Origin: Flaccisagitta enflata | Taxonomy: Eukaryota > Chaetognatha > Sagittoidea > Aphragmophora | Direction: 5' to 3' | Length of the DNA: 64,000 nt | Assembly (NCBI GenBank): GCA_965153355.1 | Contig: OZ231128.1 | Location: forward strand, 16,120,001-16,184,000 | Shown: in pieces, positions 11,140 through 23,712 of the stretch | Numbering within the stretch: position 1 is the stretch's first letter | Layout: each line of letters begins with the position of its first letter | Notes under the pieces: generated by a model | Told to the model about the DNA's origin: nothing | Database searches by the model: none | The model's input: only the letters and a program-made list of their open reading frames with translations | Program-made: the position numbers and the translations under genes

Positions 11140-12112
11140 ACCTTGGCGTCATAAAAAATGGCGGATTTTTAAAACCTATTTTAACCATCTTAATTTAAGA
11201 GAAACTAAGGAAAATCGGTGATGGTTGGAAAGCTCTTTGAAAGATCTTTCATTTGAGTCGTGTCTGGACATAGTAGCTCAAACCGTTTAGAAATTACAGT
11301 AATTAAAAAAAAACCTCTATTTTTTTACCCTTACGGTGTGTCATTAATAAATGTCTGCTAATAATTTCAGCATTACCAAAATGATAGAAGATTTTGTCCG
11401 ATTGCCTTCAAATTTTCAGGGATGTCTTAATTGTGTGTCTACTGATACCGGTTCAATTTTTGTGAGAATCGGAAATTTTATACCATGGTTTTTGCATGTT
11501 TCTTTACTAACCCTCATCCAAATTCTTGAAAAATGATGCAATTTAAAAAAAAAACTAGTTTATTTCTGAATTATTTGAGCTCACACCCAGTTTACTTCTT
11601 TAGGAGAGGGCCCTTAATATAGAACTTTGAAAGCACTCTAAAACTGTCTTAGATTTTTCACAATTTTAACCATATATTCATGAACAAAACGCTCAATAAA
11701 ATCCAATCACTGATTCTTTCAAACCACAGTTTTGCAAACCAACATTAAAATCTTTAGCATGGTGAAAATGATAGTAAAAGTTGTCCGATTTGGATGAAAT
11801 TTTAGGAGCTGTTAAAGGCAGGTATGTTGTACCACCATATCAAATTTTATCTTAATCGGATAAGGTTAAGTACGGTTTTTGAGAGATTATGTTTAAGTTA
11901 TGATCGCTGACACACCGTAAGGGTGAAAAAAGAGAAGTGTTTTTCAAATTGATGTAGCTTCTGAACCATTTGAGCGACAATGTTGCAACACAACTCAAAT
12001 GAAAGATCTTTTGAAGAGCTTTCCAGACATCACCAATTTTCCTTAGTTTCTCCCAAATTAAGTTTGTTAAAATAGGTTTTAAAAATCCGCCATTTTTTAT
12101 GACGCCAAGGTT
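11140..12112. mobile_element. Mariner-like MITE with long inverted repeats, nested in an X repeat
   Basis: The termini ACCTTGGCGTCATAAAAAAT and ATTTTTTATGACGCCAAGGT are flanked by TA. The inverted arms extend at least 230 bp, with shared CCCTTACGGTGTGTCA, AAAGATCTTTCATTTGAG and GAAACTAAGGAAAAT. The interior has no intact transposase. The element interrupts an X repeat that resumes with TAGAGCTGCAATATGC. Confidence 0.8.
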
Positions 12113-12439
12113 ATAGAGCTGCAATATGCAAATAAGATTGACAGTGTCCCTTCTTGGTGTTTCATATTGATTTGGCTGCAAATTGGTTGAAAAGGGGAGT
12201 TGGAAAAAAGGGGTGGAAAACGAGTGGACCATTGTCTGTCTCTTATTTCTCACTAACAACTGTTCATATGCCTCGTGAGTCAATGGATGTAAAGGGTATA
12301 AACTGGTTTGTTGGGAGCTCTGAAAAGAACAACTGAGTAAAACCAACACTTTTTCAGAAATACCATTATTTTTTATGATTAGCTGAGGTTGATGATTTTT
12401 TTAGGCCTAAGAAGACTGATTGGCTAATTTGAGGGCTTA

Positions 12440-12795
12440 GTGGGCCTAAACAGTAGCATAACAAGAGTTCATGAAAAGTCATAGGAAATTTCTCTATCAG
12501 AGGGATATGACTCAAAATCATGTACAAATAAAAACCACAACAAAAATTTGTTCATGGGACCTCTGGAAATTACCGCCGCCACCCTCCTCATTTCCCAATG
12601 AAAATGTATAGGAAGGATTTTTGCCTGTGTTTTATCATTGGAAAGGGGGTGGGTGGCGGCGCCAATTTATAGGGGTTCCAGGTATAAATTTTTTTCATAG
12701 AACATCTGTAAACATGATTTTGGGCCATATCCCTCTTATAGAGAACTTTTCTATGACATCGCATTTTTTGTTGTTAGGCTACTAAACAGGACTGA
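12440..12795. mobile_element. Fold-back element with roughly 150 bp arms
   Basis: The arms pair as CCTAAACAGTAGCATAACAA with TTGTTAGGCTACTAAACAGG, AGAGGGATATGACTCAAAAT with TTTTGGGCCATATCCCTCTT, and ACCGCCGCCACCC with GGGTGGGTGGCGGCG. The exact ends and duplication were not resolved. Confidence 0.6.
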
Positions 12796-13447
12796 GAGTG
12801 CTGATTTGAGGCCTCAATGGCCAAGGGGGGGGGGGGAAGAAGGACAGATAGACGTCTGGAAATTCCCCCTTTTGCCCTCCAAGACAGCGACCCTTTGGGG
12901 CCAGACAGCTTTTGAGTTAATGGTTGTAACGGGGTTAGACCAGTATCTCAGTGGCCAACACTGAATTCGGCCAAGTTACCAGCTTAACCTCTACAGGTTA
13001 CCAGATAGTTACCAGATTTTTTTCGCAAGTTACCAAATTAGTTACTAGATCTTAATATCTATATTAGGTTACTGCAATCATGTTGGATGATCAATTTAAT
13101 GTACATATGAGCCTCACATATCAAGGAACTAGACACAAAAATGTGTTATAGTAAGGTTATATTATAAAATCTTTGATGGGACACTAAGTTCTTCACCTTT
13201 TTTGCAGTCATGCTCCATTGGCGGGTATGCTCTAACAATGATCCCCGTATTTGGTATTCATTACCACCAAGACCCGGCTTTTTGTTTTTAGAGTGCTATT
13301 AAGAAAGGTAAGGTTTGGGGCAGAGATAAAGCTGGGATAGGGTTAGGTCTAGCGCTGGGTTTGTTTTTGAAGTTTCATTAGAGTTTTTCTTTTGCAGCAT
13401 TTAAAAAATTGCAATTTTATGTAATAACAAGCCCTACAAAGTGCAAA

Positions 13448-13668
13448 AGTCGCAAATGATAGGGCAGGAGCAATAACACAACTAATATAGACACTCAATA
13501 CTCAATACTCATAATTCAAACTGACTTAAAACCCCATAAAAAGGACAAAAGAAAACCAGTAATTTAAAGATGTTAGATGGACTGATGGACAAATCAATAA
13601 GTGGATTGACAGATGCGCAAAGGAACCAGCACAGCAATGTGTAAAACTTCTTATCCGCAACTAAAAAC
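13448..13668 (-). mobile_element. Degraded Y-family copy inside the hAT-like element
   Basis: Retains AGTCGCAAATGATAGGGCAG, GATGGACTGATGGAC and the end TTATCCGCAACTAAAAA. Confidence 0.4.
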
Positions 13669-13755
13669 CGCCTATGGTTTTAACTTCAATTTACAATTCT
13701 TTTGGGTGAAACAGGAAGCAGCAGAATAAGAGTAAGAGAGGGACACAGAGAGTAT

Positions 13756-13757
<2 letters not shown>

Positions 13758-13821
<64 letters not shown>
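13758..13821. repeat. (GA)n microsatellite
   Basis: Uninterrupted GA dinucleotides of about 64 bp. Confidence 0.95.
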
Positions 13822-13824
<3 letters not shown>

Positions 13825-14629
13825 GTCTTGGTGACATATGCATGGTGAATGATAAGACGCTCAATATGAATGATTCATATAAAAATTTTAGATTATTTCT
13901 TCAAATCATCTAAAAAATTACTAGAATTACCAAATTTTTCTCCCAGGTTACCAAAGTTACCAGATTTTTGCCCCAAGTTACCAAAGTTACCAGATTAAAT
14001 TCCAGTAAGTTACCAAACTAGTTACTAAGTTACCAGGTGCCTTCCCAGGTTACTAGGGGACCCTCCCAGGTTACCAGATCTGGTAACCTAGTTACCAACT
14101 TGGCCACTGAGACCAGTATTCTCATGGTGTCTAAACTCTGGTGAGGAGAATCATGTTTACCTAACCATTGTTTATTGATCCCATAAATGTTCCGGATTGA
14201 TGCCACTGTTTTCGTTGGTCTCTATTAGACTGTTTGGAGCAAAATGAATTCCAATTTGATAGTGGTCCAATTATAGAATGACTCTTAGGCATTGCAGATA
14301 TCACGAGATGGACTTGATTGCTGAACTTAAAGACCAATGATCTACTAGAGATTAATCAATGTCCATGAAAAAAAATAACATTCAGGAAGTTATTTTTAGG
14401 TCATTGAAGAGCTGCAATATGCAAATGAAATTGAGTGACCCCTCTCAGTCTTTTGTACTGTCTTAGTTGTATAATATATTTCATAAAGGGGGAAACTGGG
14501 AAATGTGAGCAGTTGATGCTTCATCTATTCTTTCTCACCTTTACCTAGTAGACTGATTAAGGATCCTTTTTTGTCCCTTAATAATCAAATATCGATCAGA
14601 CACTTTTTGACTTTGATCTAACTTATCAC

Positions 14630-14845
14630 CTTTCTGAAAGCATTTTAGGTGATCCACTAAAGTGAAGAATTCGACCTCTAGTGAATAAAAACATTGCACA
14701 AACGATACATCAATAGGAGTTTTTTTTTACTTGATTTCTTTACTTAGAGGGACTAAACACATCATTGCCAGTAACACTTTTGCCATAGATATCTTCAATT
14801 TCTTAAAAACTGCAATATGTAAATTAGTTTTTACTTTTGTGCAGG
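14630..14845 (+). repeat. Forward member of an inverted pair with 19625-19850
   Basis: Shared blocks in reversed order include GGTGATCCACTAAAGTG, AGAATTCGACCTCTAGT, ATTGCCAGT and AACTGCAATATGTAAAT. The pair brackets the orientation switch of the X array. Confidence 0.55.
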
Positions 14846-15369
14846 ACTTTACAAAATAAGAATCACAAGAAAGTATACAAAGGCAAAACTCTCAAAGAAT
14901 ATCGAATTTTTAAATGTTGTCACGCAATTCTAGAACTCGTGCCAATCTTGTCAGTCAGGTCAAAAGTGAGCATAACTTTAACAAGATTCAATATTGACAA
15001 AGAGGGCGTTTTTTAGTCAAGAGAGAAAGGGATAGAAAAATAACACATCTATATGAAACTACCAAAACCTTCATTAGAGCTACAAATATTTGAAGAATTT
15101 TTAAGTTCATTTGAGACTGTGAGGAGCAAAATGAATTCTGACATGATACTGGTCAATTTGCGGAATGGCTTAAAGGCATTAGAGATGTCACAAAAATGAT
15201 TTGACTGTAAGACTGATAGACTAACAATCAACTTAAGACCAATCCATGCACCTGAAAAAGATGACATTCAGGAAGTTTTACTTAGGTCACCATAGGACTG
15301 CAATATGCCAATAAGATTAACAGTGTCCCCTAGCCATCTTCCCTACTCTTTGAGCTACATTATAGGTTG

Positions 15370-15635
15370 AAACAAGGTCATTAGATCTCAGTCGTGTGCG
15401 TCGGTCTGACAGTCTTTTGCCTCGCTGCGTCGGTCAGACAGACAGAGAGACAGGCAGACAAAAAGACTGCAACTTTCAAAATGACCATTAAATAGAGGTG
15501 TTCACCTCCCAGTGTCGTCTTTAATGTTTAGAAGTGTAAAAAATGCAAAAAATGCATTCAACACAACTTTGTGACCAACTAACCAACCAACGGACAAGCC
15601 GACAGATCAAAAAGTGGCAGGTAGCACTAAAAACT
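15370..15635. repeat. Degraded composite Y-family sequence
   Basis: AACAAGGTCATTAGATCTCA with CAGTCGTGTGCGTCGGTC is followed by CAGACAGA tracts. A second remnant follows, ending AACCAACCAACGGACAAGC and GGTAGCACTAAAAAC. Confidence 0.3.
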
Positions 15636-16679
15636 AGAGAACGACAAATGGATACTTTTCCATCAATTAATAACTAATCAGATTGCTTTTAAGTCAATGT
15701 GTTAAAAATCCAGTGGCCGTTTTTTTTGGGTGTCTGAAAGATGAAATGATTTTTTTGGTCTCTGTCGGACGGCTAGGAGTAAAATAAATTCAATATGATA
15801 GTGGTCTGATTATGGAATGACTCTCAGGCATTGCAGATATTAAGAGATGGACTTGAATGTTAGACCAATGGACCAATGATCCACTGTAGACCAATCAATG
15901 CCCTTGAAAAAAATCACACCCAGGAAGTTTTTTTTAGGTTCAACAAAGCTGCAATATGCAAATGAGATTGAAAGTGTCCCTTCTCAGTCTTTTGTACTGT
16001 TTTAACTGCATCAAGAGGTTGATAAAAAAAGGTGGGTGACATATGACTGATTCTCTTCCTGTTCCTATTCAAAATTGGTTAGGTTGCCCACAATTCAATG
16101 GGTATAAAGGGCATTGACCAGTTTGTGGAAGTGTTTCCAACAAAGGGCAAAGAAAAAACATTAGTTTTGTTGCCCAAGTTTTCCAAGATCTGTATTAAGG
16201 GATTTTTCATATTGCAAGGAGTTGAAAGAATTCCAACTACAGTTTTCAAAAATGACATCTTATTTTCTACAAGCATTTTTGAATCGATGATCACTCTGTA
16301 AGAAACCAAATGGAGCCAGAAGCATCATGTGATAGCTTTAGCTAAATAACATATCATCACAAGAATGACTTGACTTTTGGATAGATAGAAAATGATCTAC
16401 TAGGGATGAACCAACACACCTATCAAACTGACATTCGAGTGGTTGCTTATCAATTTACCAAAGAGCTGCAATATGCTGATGAGTCATCAGTCTTGCCACT
16501 TGATCAGTTCTCCTATCCATGAATTCTCATTCATCAGGCTGGATGGCTCCTTGGCATTGCTTGGATTGTTGGGTGGTCTAGATCAATTGAAAAAATTCAA
16601 TCACCCAAACATTTGTGGGCTGATCCCCTTAATCTCACAATAGTCTAAATTATTCAGAGGTCAAACAAAGCTATCATTA

Positions 16680-19330
16680 ATGAATCCCCTGGGCAAGAGA
16701 AAGAATTCTAACACCACAGAAATCCAATAAAATCATTTGCATATTGCAGTAGCTGCTCAGGCTTGATCAATATCTTGAGCTATGTCTTCTGTTCAAAATT
16801 TTGGAATTGATCATGAATCACAACTTTTAATGACACATTGTTTTCATGTATCTATCTGTCGTATCTCTTTTAGTAGTAATAATAAACTATCTTGTCAACT
16901 TTTCTCAGTTGCCTATAGAAAGTTCCTTACCATCCCAATTTAGCAATCAGAAACATAATTCAACCTTCATGGGGGGGAAATAGGCTGCAAAGCTTCTGAG
17001 CCTGTTTTTCTCTATTTTTCCTGAAAGCAAAACCTCAAGTTTTTAACTAGTAGCTAGTTTTTGGTTTCAGTTAGCAAAAAACTCCTAACAGACATCTTAG
17101 ATAATTGTGTTAACAACTCTTTGGTAGAGCGCTAGCTCATCAGTCTAACAGTCAAGTCAATTTCTTAATATCTGCGATGCCTTAGAGCCATTCCATAATT
17201 TGATCAGTATCATATCGGAATTCAATTTGCTTCTTACAGTCCAGCAGAGATCGACTTTTCCAAGTAAACATGAAAAACAGTTGCATCTATGAACAGATGA
17301 CAAATAACTATGCCCTTCCCTTCAGTCCTGACAAGCCTTATTCAACCATTGACTCACAATCGGTCTGGTTGGCTCAAGTTGATCAAGAGCAAGCCATTTG
17401 TATTCCACCCCTATTTCAATGGCAGACACGCAACCATCCACTGTCTTTTCAGTCCAGTATGCTGAATGAAAGGCTGAGAAGGGTCACTGTCAATCTCATT
17501 TGCATATTGCAGCTCTAAAGTGACAATAAAATCTTTCTAAATGTGATACTTTCCCGATGCATGGATGGGTCTGTAATTGACTGTTAATGCTTCAGACAAA
17601 CAGTCCAGTCCATGTCTTGATATCTGCAATGCCATTCCATAATGCCATGCCATTCCATAATTTGGAATTTGGAATTTAATTTGCTCCTGACAGTCGAACA
17701 ATAGCATGAAAATATGCTGTTCCTTGGTGTTAAAAAGGTTGTGTCATCTTCAAAGAGATGACAAATCAATTGTGCCCTTCCATTCAGACCTGTCAATGCC
17801 CTTTGCACACATTGACTCACAATCAAGGTGAATAGCTTTAAGTAAAAATAATGGATGGAGACCCAACCATTTGGAATTCACCCATGTTTAAGTCACAAAC
17901 ACGTAACTACACCGTGTCCAGTTGGTCGACCTATCCATCTGTTTGTAATATTTTTGAATTGCCACTGCCCAACCATCCACAACTGTATTTCCATGCAGTC
18001 AGCCTTATTTAACCTAGCTAAAACAGTAGACTGAGAAGGGGTACTTTCACTCTAATTTGCATATTGCAGCTTTATAGAGACCTAAAATAAACTAACTGAA
18101 TGTGATTTTTTTAAGGTGCATTGATGGTCTGAAGCAGATCATTAATCCATATGTCTAACAATTAAGTCCATTTCTTGTTATCTGCAATGCCCAAGAGTCA
18201 TTCCATAATTGAACCACTATCATGTTGGAATTCATTATGGTCCTAACAGTAAAAGAAAACATTAGCTAATTCTGCAAACCTCAACAGCTTCAAGTAGTTA
18301 AGGAGGTAATTTATTTCTTCCTTGAAATCACTGCAATGAACTACATCGATTGACTCACTCATTTGGCTAGTTTCAAGCAAGAAATAAGTGATAAGGAACC
18401 ATCCAACTGATGTCTCCCCGTCCAGTCTATAATGCAGTTAGAACAGTATAAAAGACTGATTAGGATCGCTGTTGATCTCATTTGCATATTGCAGTTCTAT
18501 ATTGACTTAAAATAAACTTCCTGAACGCCATTCTTTACCAGTGCATGGTTTGGTCTTTAGTAGATCAATAGTCTATCAGTTAAACAGTCAAGTCCATTTC
18601 TTGATAACTGCAAAAAAAAAGAGCAATTCCATGTTTTGACCACTGTCATGTTGGAATTCATTCTGCTCCTTACAGTCAATCATCCAGAAAAATCCCACCT
18701 GGTTGAAATTAGACAATTATAGTGAGTTCAAAGAGCTGTTGAAATGACCGCGGATTTCCCTTTAGACCCAGATGAAGTGGTCTATGCCAGTTGACTCATA
18801 AGCTATTAGCATGGTTTGAACAAAACATACAGATTAAGAACCATCTATTCATCCAGCTTTTTGGTTGGTTGCTAAGCAAGAGGGTGTGAAGGTCACTAAG
18901 GAAGGACTGTTATGCAAAATTGGCTGAAAAAGCGATTTTTTGTCTATTACTGCCCATGCCCATCTGAATCACTGCCCCTGCTCACCCCCATAACTGTTAC
19001 TGCCCACCTGCAAGTGACCACTATGTTGCTGTATATTTGGCCTTGTTCAACCTATCATGCAGCTAAAATAGTATGAAATACTGAAAAGGGACACTGTCAA
19101 TCTCATTTGCATATTGCAGATCTATATTGATGTGAAAAAAGAATTCCTGAATGAGATTTTTTGAGGTACATTGATTGGTCTCTCGTAGACTATTGGTCCA
19201 TAAGTGTGACAGTCAAGTTCATTTCTTGATATATCCAATGCCTGAGAACAATTCCATAATTTGACTATTGTTTTATTGGAATTCATTTGGCTTCTTAGAG
19301 TCTTATTAAGACTTAAAAAATGCATTTAGT
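16680..19330 (-). repeat. Reverse half of the X-repeat array (about 5 copies)
   Basis: These are the same repeats as 8893-16560, but every copy is on the minus strand. The octamer reads ATTTGCATATTGCAG at about 16737, 17497, 18054, 18479 and 19103. The 5' landmark appears as AATTCATTTTGCTC-like sequence at about 17225, 17680, 18225, 18660 and 19270. The copy at 18780-19310 is interrupted by a Y-family fragment. No gene is seen in this 2.6 kb. Confidence 0.7.
18930..19047 (+). repeat. Partial Y-family copy
   Basis: Has CACTGCCCCTGCTCACCCC and GTATATTTGGCCTTGTT, the AACAAGG end of the family. The hairpin end is not recognisable. Confidence 0.35.
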
Positions 19331-19382
19331 AGCAGAGGTAGAGATAAATTCAACCTTGTCAAGGAGCTCTGCCTCCCCCGTG

Positions 19383-19526
19383 GATGGATACGCAGCTAAA
19401 GCAGCGTCGCTGAAGCTGCCTGTGATTAAAGAATGTGACATACAGATAGACTAATGGAGGAACAATGGATGAACCTCCCGACTAACACAGCAAGGTGTAA
19501 AGTTGCGTGTCCGTGGCTTAAAAGTT
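19383..19526 (-). repeat. Degraded Y-family copy
   Basis: GGATACGCAGCTAAAGCAG at one end and TAAAGTTGCGTGTCCGTGGC at the other, with an intervening GATAGACTAATGGAGGAACA tract. Confidence 0.35.
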
Positions 19527-19624
19527 AGGGACATTCCAACAGACTGGCAGACAGGCATAATTTCTAAAGTTGTGTGTTAGCAACTGAAAATACTTGGCTC
19601 TGTCCAATATAAACGCAAAAAAAA

Positions 19625-19850
19625 TGATTTACATATTGCAGCTCTGAAGAAATGGAACAGTTTCATGGCACAGAGTGAAAATGGCAATGATGTGTTTGGT
19701 CATTCAGAATATGAAAATTAGGTTACAAACAAACTCAGAAAGATGTATTGTTTGCGCCAAGTTTTTATCAACTAGAGGTTGAATTCTTCAATTTTTGGGA
19801 CCACCTAAAGTGGTTTAAGAGAGGCCATAAGATTGATTAAAGTAACTTAT
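19625..19850 (-). repeat. Reverse member of the inverted pair with 14630-14845
   Basis: Contains TTTACATATTGCAG, GGCAATGATGTGTTTGGTC, CTAGAGGTTGAATTCTTC and CCACCTAAAGTGG, matching 14630-14845 on the other strand. Confidence 0.55.
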
Positions 19851-20059
19851 GTGGTTCTAGGGTCGTTTATTAGCAAGGGATTTAGATAAGTCTTAAAAAT
19901 TGAATAATTGGAAAACTGCTATAAAAGCTAGATTGAAAAAAAAATCATACAAATTTAGAGTAAACAGAGGTTTTAGACTATTGTTTCAAAAGCTACATCC
20001 AATTCTTTTTTATTGAAGAATTTACAGAGAAAAGACCACAAAAAACTCAATTCAGCACT

Positions 20060-20165
20060 TTTGTTTTACTCCAGCTCCTGGATTCGATCCTACTACCTCT
20101 CCAGTCAAAAGCAAGTGTCCTACCACTGCTCCACTCTGCCCCTCAGTGTAAGAGATGCATATCCA
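20060..20165 (-). repeat. tRNA-like sequence on the minus strand (SINE head or tRNA pseudogene)
   Basis: Minus strand reads GGGCAGAGTGGAGCAGTGGT with an A box (TGGAGCAGTGGTAGGA), then GGATCGAATCCAGGAG, a good B box. The arms do not form a convincing cloverleaf. Confidence 0.4.
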
Positions 20166-20312
20166 GTCGCCTTATTCTACTTGTTTGGTTGAAGGAATCA
20201 AGCTCTCCCTAGCTTCTGGGTGTCTTTTGTTTCTATATTTGTTTTACAACCCAGGCACTGATGGCGAATCTAACAGAAACCCCAGCTTCTGAGAGAAGTA
20301 AAAGGGCAATTT

Positions 20313-20504
20313 TAGGGGTGGACCATAATTAAGTTGTTGTTTTTGAAAGTATCATGAGAAATATTGATCAATCAAAAAAATTTTCATAATAAAAAATGTT
20401 GGCGATGTTCATATCGGCTTAGCTAAAAAAAAAATTTTCTCATAGAAGAAAATTTTCTTGTGCTATGAAAAAAACTTAGAGCTACCTTTTTAAAGACCAC
20501 CCGT
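20313..20504. mobile_element. Short mariner-like MITE
   Basis: The ends GGGGTGGACCATAAT and TAAAGACCACCCGT match the family at 1444-2068. TA or TTA lies at each boundary. The interior is AT-rich and non-coding. Confidence 0.5.
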
Positions 20505-20672
20505 TATAATGACAAAGAAAAAAACTTGGGTTACATTGTGATCACTGTGTGATTATTGCATATTGCCATATTGTTGAAATCGTGATCCCTGAATTTCCTC
20601 TCATCATTTTTCCTTCTCATATTTCGCGCGTATTTTTTGAGGGTTTGTGCGTCTTGCTTGTTTTGAAAAGAT

Positions 20673-20831
20673 CTATTTCATTTCTTCAGCCGCTGTTTTA
20701 AAGTGAAGATAAGTCAGACATTGACATCCAGCAGGCGGAAGGCCCTCCTCCTGCCCACGACTCTGCCCTGTGGCCAGGGTATGACAAAGTGCCCAAGCAC
20801 GCAAGCAATGCTTGTAGGCAGCTAGCAGATT
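20673..20831 (-). CDS. Candidate 3' terminal exon, unidentified
   Basis: After a good acceptor (CCTGCCTACAG), a 53-codon frame runs NLLAAYKHCLRAWALCHTLA to TAAEEMK and stops at TAG. Composition is protein-like and the GC content is higher than the flanks. There is no recognised homology and no partner exon was found, so it may be a gene fragment or chance. Confidence 0.25.
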   Translation of the reverse strand, partial: NLLAAYKHCLRAWALCHTLATGQSRGQEEGLPPAGCQCLTYLHFKTAAEEMK

Positions 20832-21481
20832 CTGTAGGCAGGGAGGCAGAAAAAATATATAAAAAAACATATTAAAAAAAAACAAAAAAATTATAGATTT
20901 TGATATGCCTTCAAAAGCATTCATTTAATTTGAAATAATAAATCTACCATTTACTACAAAAAAATATACACATACACTATCCTGTTACTACAAAAAATGT
21001 TTTTTGATTCTTTTTTTCAATATATCTAAGATGTCAGTACATGAAGATTTATACAAATATTTTGTAGGCAGGAGTTGGCACTATTGCCGCTTCTTCCACT
21101 CCTTACCTCTTTTTTGTCTCTCCTGCCCCCTTAACATACCCTTCCCCACCACTCCTGCTGCCATCTCTGCTGCCGCTTTCTACCTACTTTTCCTCACCGA
21201 TAGCCAATGTAACGAGTCCTAATAAAACCGTCATCACCAAAGAAATATGCTGGATTGTCTTTTACCAGTTACCACATCAGCTCTATTATTATACATAAAA
21301 GAATATTACAACAAAAAGAATGAATGATTGGAAATAAAAACAAATCCTTATTGGTTTTCACTTCCTCCAAACCCAATGTGAACGAGGCCGGTCTTTATTT
21401 CTTCCCAGACACGCGCGACTTTCTTATGTTGGCGAAATATTCAAATACCGAGTAGGAGTAGAAAAACATATAAAGAAAAGA

Positions 21482-21561
21482 AAAGACGACGATGATGATT
21501 ATGATGATGATGACGATGGTGGTGATAATGATGATGGTGATGATGATGGTTGTCGTGATAG

Positions 21562-21625
<64 letters not shown>

Positions 21626-21655
21626 AATGATGATGATGATAACGATAATTAATTT
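21482..21655. repeat. (GAT)n microsatellite, imperfect
   Basis: GATGAT repeats with GAC, GGT and AAT interruptions. Confidence 0.9.
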
Positions 21656-22320
21656 GTGATGACGATGTTTAATGATGACGATGATTCGCGAGAAATTACT
21701 TCAAGATATATCAGTCAGGTAGAGATAGTTCAGTCACCTCATTTTCCCCTCCCTCTGTTTCACTTCGTCCACGTTGTAATCAAAGTCCATTTTCAAAGTT
21801 CAATAGGAACTACTTAGCTATATTCTTTGATAAGATTTGTCAATAAATAACAAATCCTTGAAGGCGAGTGTTAACCAGTAAGATCCGGTTCTAGCCGGTT
21901 CCTCCTCTTACAAAAAGAAAATATGAAACTTTTTTTTTCTCTTATCACTTTTCACAAACAGAACAAGGCCTCGAACATGAACAACGGAGTTTTGTACAAG
22001 TGTTGAGACATCCATTGCACTGCATGGCGTTGTTGACGCAAAGTTCATTGTGAGGTCAACGAGCTGTTGGGTTCTTACTAACCTCTGGTCACTGCCTTAT
22101 TTCATTGTAACTTAAGATTGTTGGCGTTTGCTTGTTGAAGACGATCAATTCATTTTGGTTTGTTTACTGTACCGTACCAACTATGTTTGCATGGGGTAAA
22201 ATGATGTAGAGGAGCAAAAAAAAGTAATTAAGTAATTAAGAAACAGGAAGCAGAAAGAGAGCTCGGGAAGATGCACATTGCACAATGACACGCGTACATG
22301 CACGTTCACTCGCCAACATA

Positions 22321-22890
<570 letters not shown>

Positions 22891-23048
22891 TTTTAGTCGC
22901 GGACTCGCGACTTTAGAACTTGCTATGTCGGTCTGCCTGTCGGTCTGTCGGTCTTTCGGTCTGTCGGTAGCTAAAACAAAATGTGAGCGTTTTCTCGCTA
23001 TTCCGCTCCTGCCCGCCCGTCCGTGACCGAGGGGGAGTGTATACGGCG
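22891..23048 (+). mobile_element. Y-family repeat
   Basis: Starts TTTTAGTCGCGGACTCGCGACT, has a TCGGTCTGTCGGTC tract, then CTCCTGCCCGCCCGTCCGTG, and ends GGAGTGTATACGGCG. Confidence 0.65.
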
Positions 23049-23533
23049 AGTACCTACGAAAATGTCTAAATTCTTTTGTCTGCCAAATTTTTGTAACATA
23101 ACGTATTTGTCTAAAACAAAAATGTCTAAGAATTCTGTTGCCTAACCCGAAAATGTCTAATCCAAAAATACTAACTCGGGAATGGCTAACTCGAAATGGA
23201 AAATGAAAAAACAATATGTGTGCCTCGCGATCTCGCCAATTGAGAATCGTGCTCATTTATACACCTTTACACAATCTCACACACCGTGCATCTTTTGTAA
23301 ACATGTAAAAGATAAACACTACTAGAAATGACTTCTAAGTACTAAAGAGAAATTTCTTTGATTTTTGTCTTTTTGTCTTTTTTATTTTCTTTTTTTCTTT
23401 TTTTTTTTGTAATATTCCTTGAGTACTCGAACATCTTCTTTCATGAAAAGGATTGCCCGCCGTTTTGGAAGGTATAGTTTAGTTTGAAGACAATATCCGT
23501 AACCATTACGCAGTCACTAAGTCACATCTTCAA

Positions 23534-23712
23534 TTTTTAGTCGCGGACTAGCGTCTCTGAAAGAGGCTTTGTCTGTCCGTCGGTCTGTTGGTCTATTGGT
23601 TCATGGACACGAGTCGAAAAGTAGAAAAAAAAAGTTTTAGGTTCGTGTGTAGTTGTGGGTGGTGTTAATGAGGGTTGTATGCCCTTGCCCACCCGTCCGA
23701 AACGATATTGTA
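23534..23712 (+). mobile_element. Y-family repeat lacking the AACAAGG end
   Basis: Starts TTTTTAGTCGCGGACTAGCG, has a GTCCGTCGGTCTGTTGGTC tract, and ends CTTGCCCACCCGTCCGAAAC. Confidence 0.5.

Larger units (their letters stand above)
12947..14111. mobile_element. Non-autonomous hAT-like element with subterminal GTTACCA clusters
   Basis: The terminal inverted repeats CTCAGTGGCCAA and TTGGCCACTGAG are flanked by the 8 bp duplication ACCAGTAT (12939-12946, 14112-14119). An 8 bp duplication and CAGTGG-type ends are hAT hallmarks. Both subterminal zones carry many copies of GTTACCA: about 4 within 120 bp at the left and about 8 within 180 bp at the right, in both orientations. Such clusters usually bind transposase. 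The interior holds a GA microsatellite and a Y-family copy and no transposase ORF. Confidence 0.8.
8893..16560 (+). repeat. Forward half of an octamer-bearing repeat array (X repeat, about 9 copies)
   Basis: Each copy of roughly 330-370 bp runs in order through AGGAGCAAAATGAATT, a TGGAATGGCTCTGAGGCATTG block, GACTGATGGACTAATGATC, TGACATTCAGGAAGTTT, GAGCTGCAATATGCAAAT and GATTGACAGTGTCC, then a TGGCCAGATGGCT-like tail. Copies start near 8893, 9345, 9680, 10430, 10945, 14205, 15100, 15755 and 16330 (the last is degraded). The octamer is near 9100, 9547, 10113, 10630, 12127, 14417 and 15957. Four copies are interrupted by younger elements listed separately. No protein-coding frame runs through the unit. 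Confidence 0.7.
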
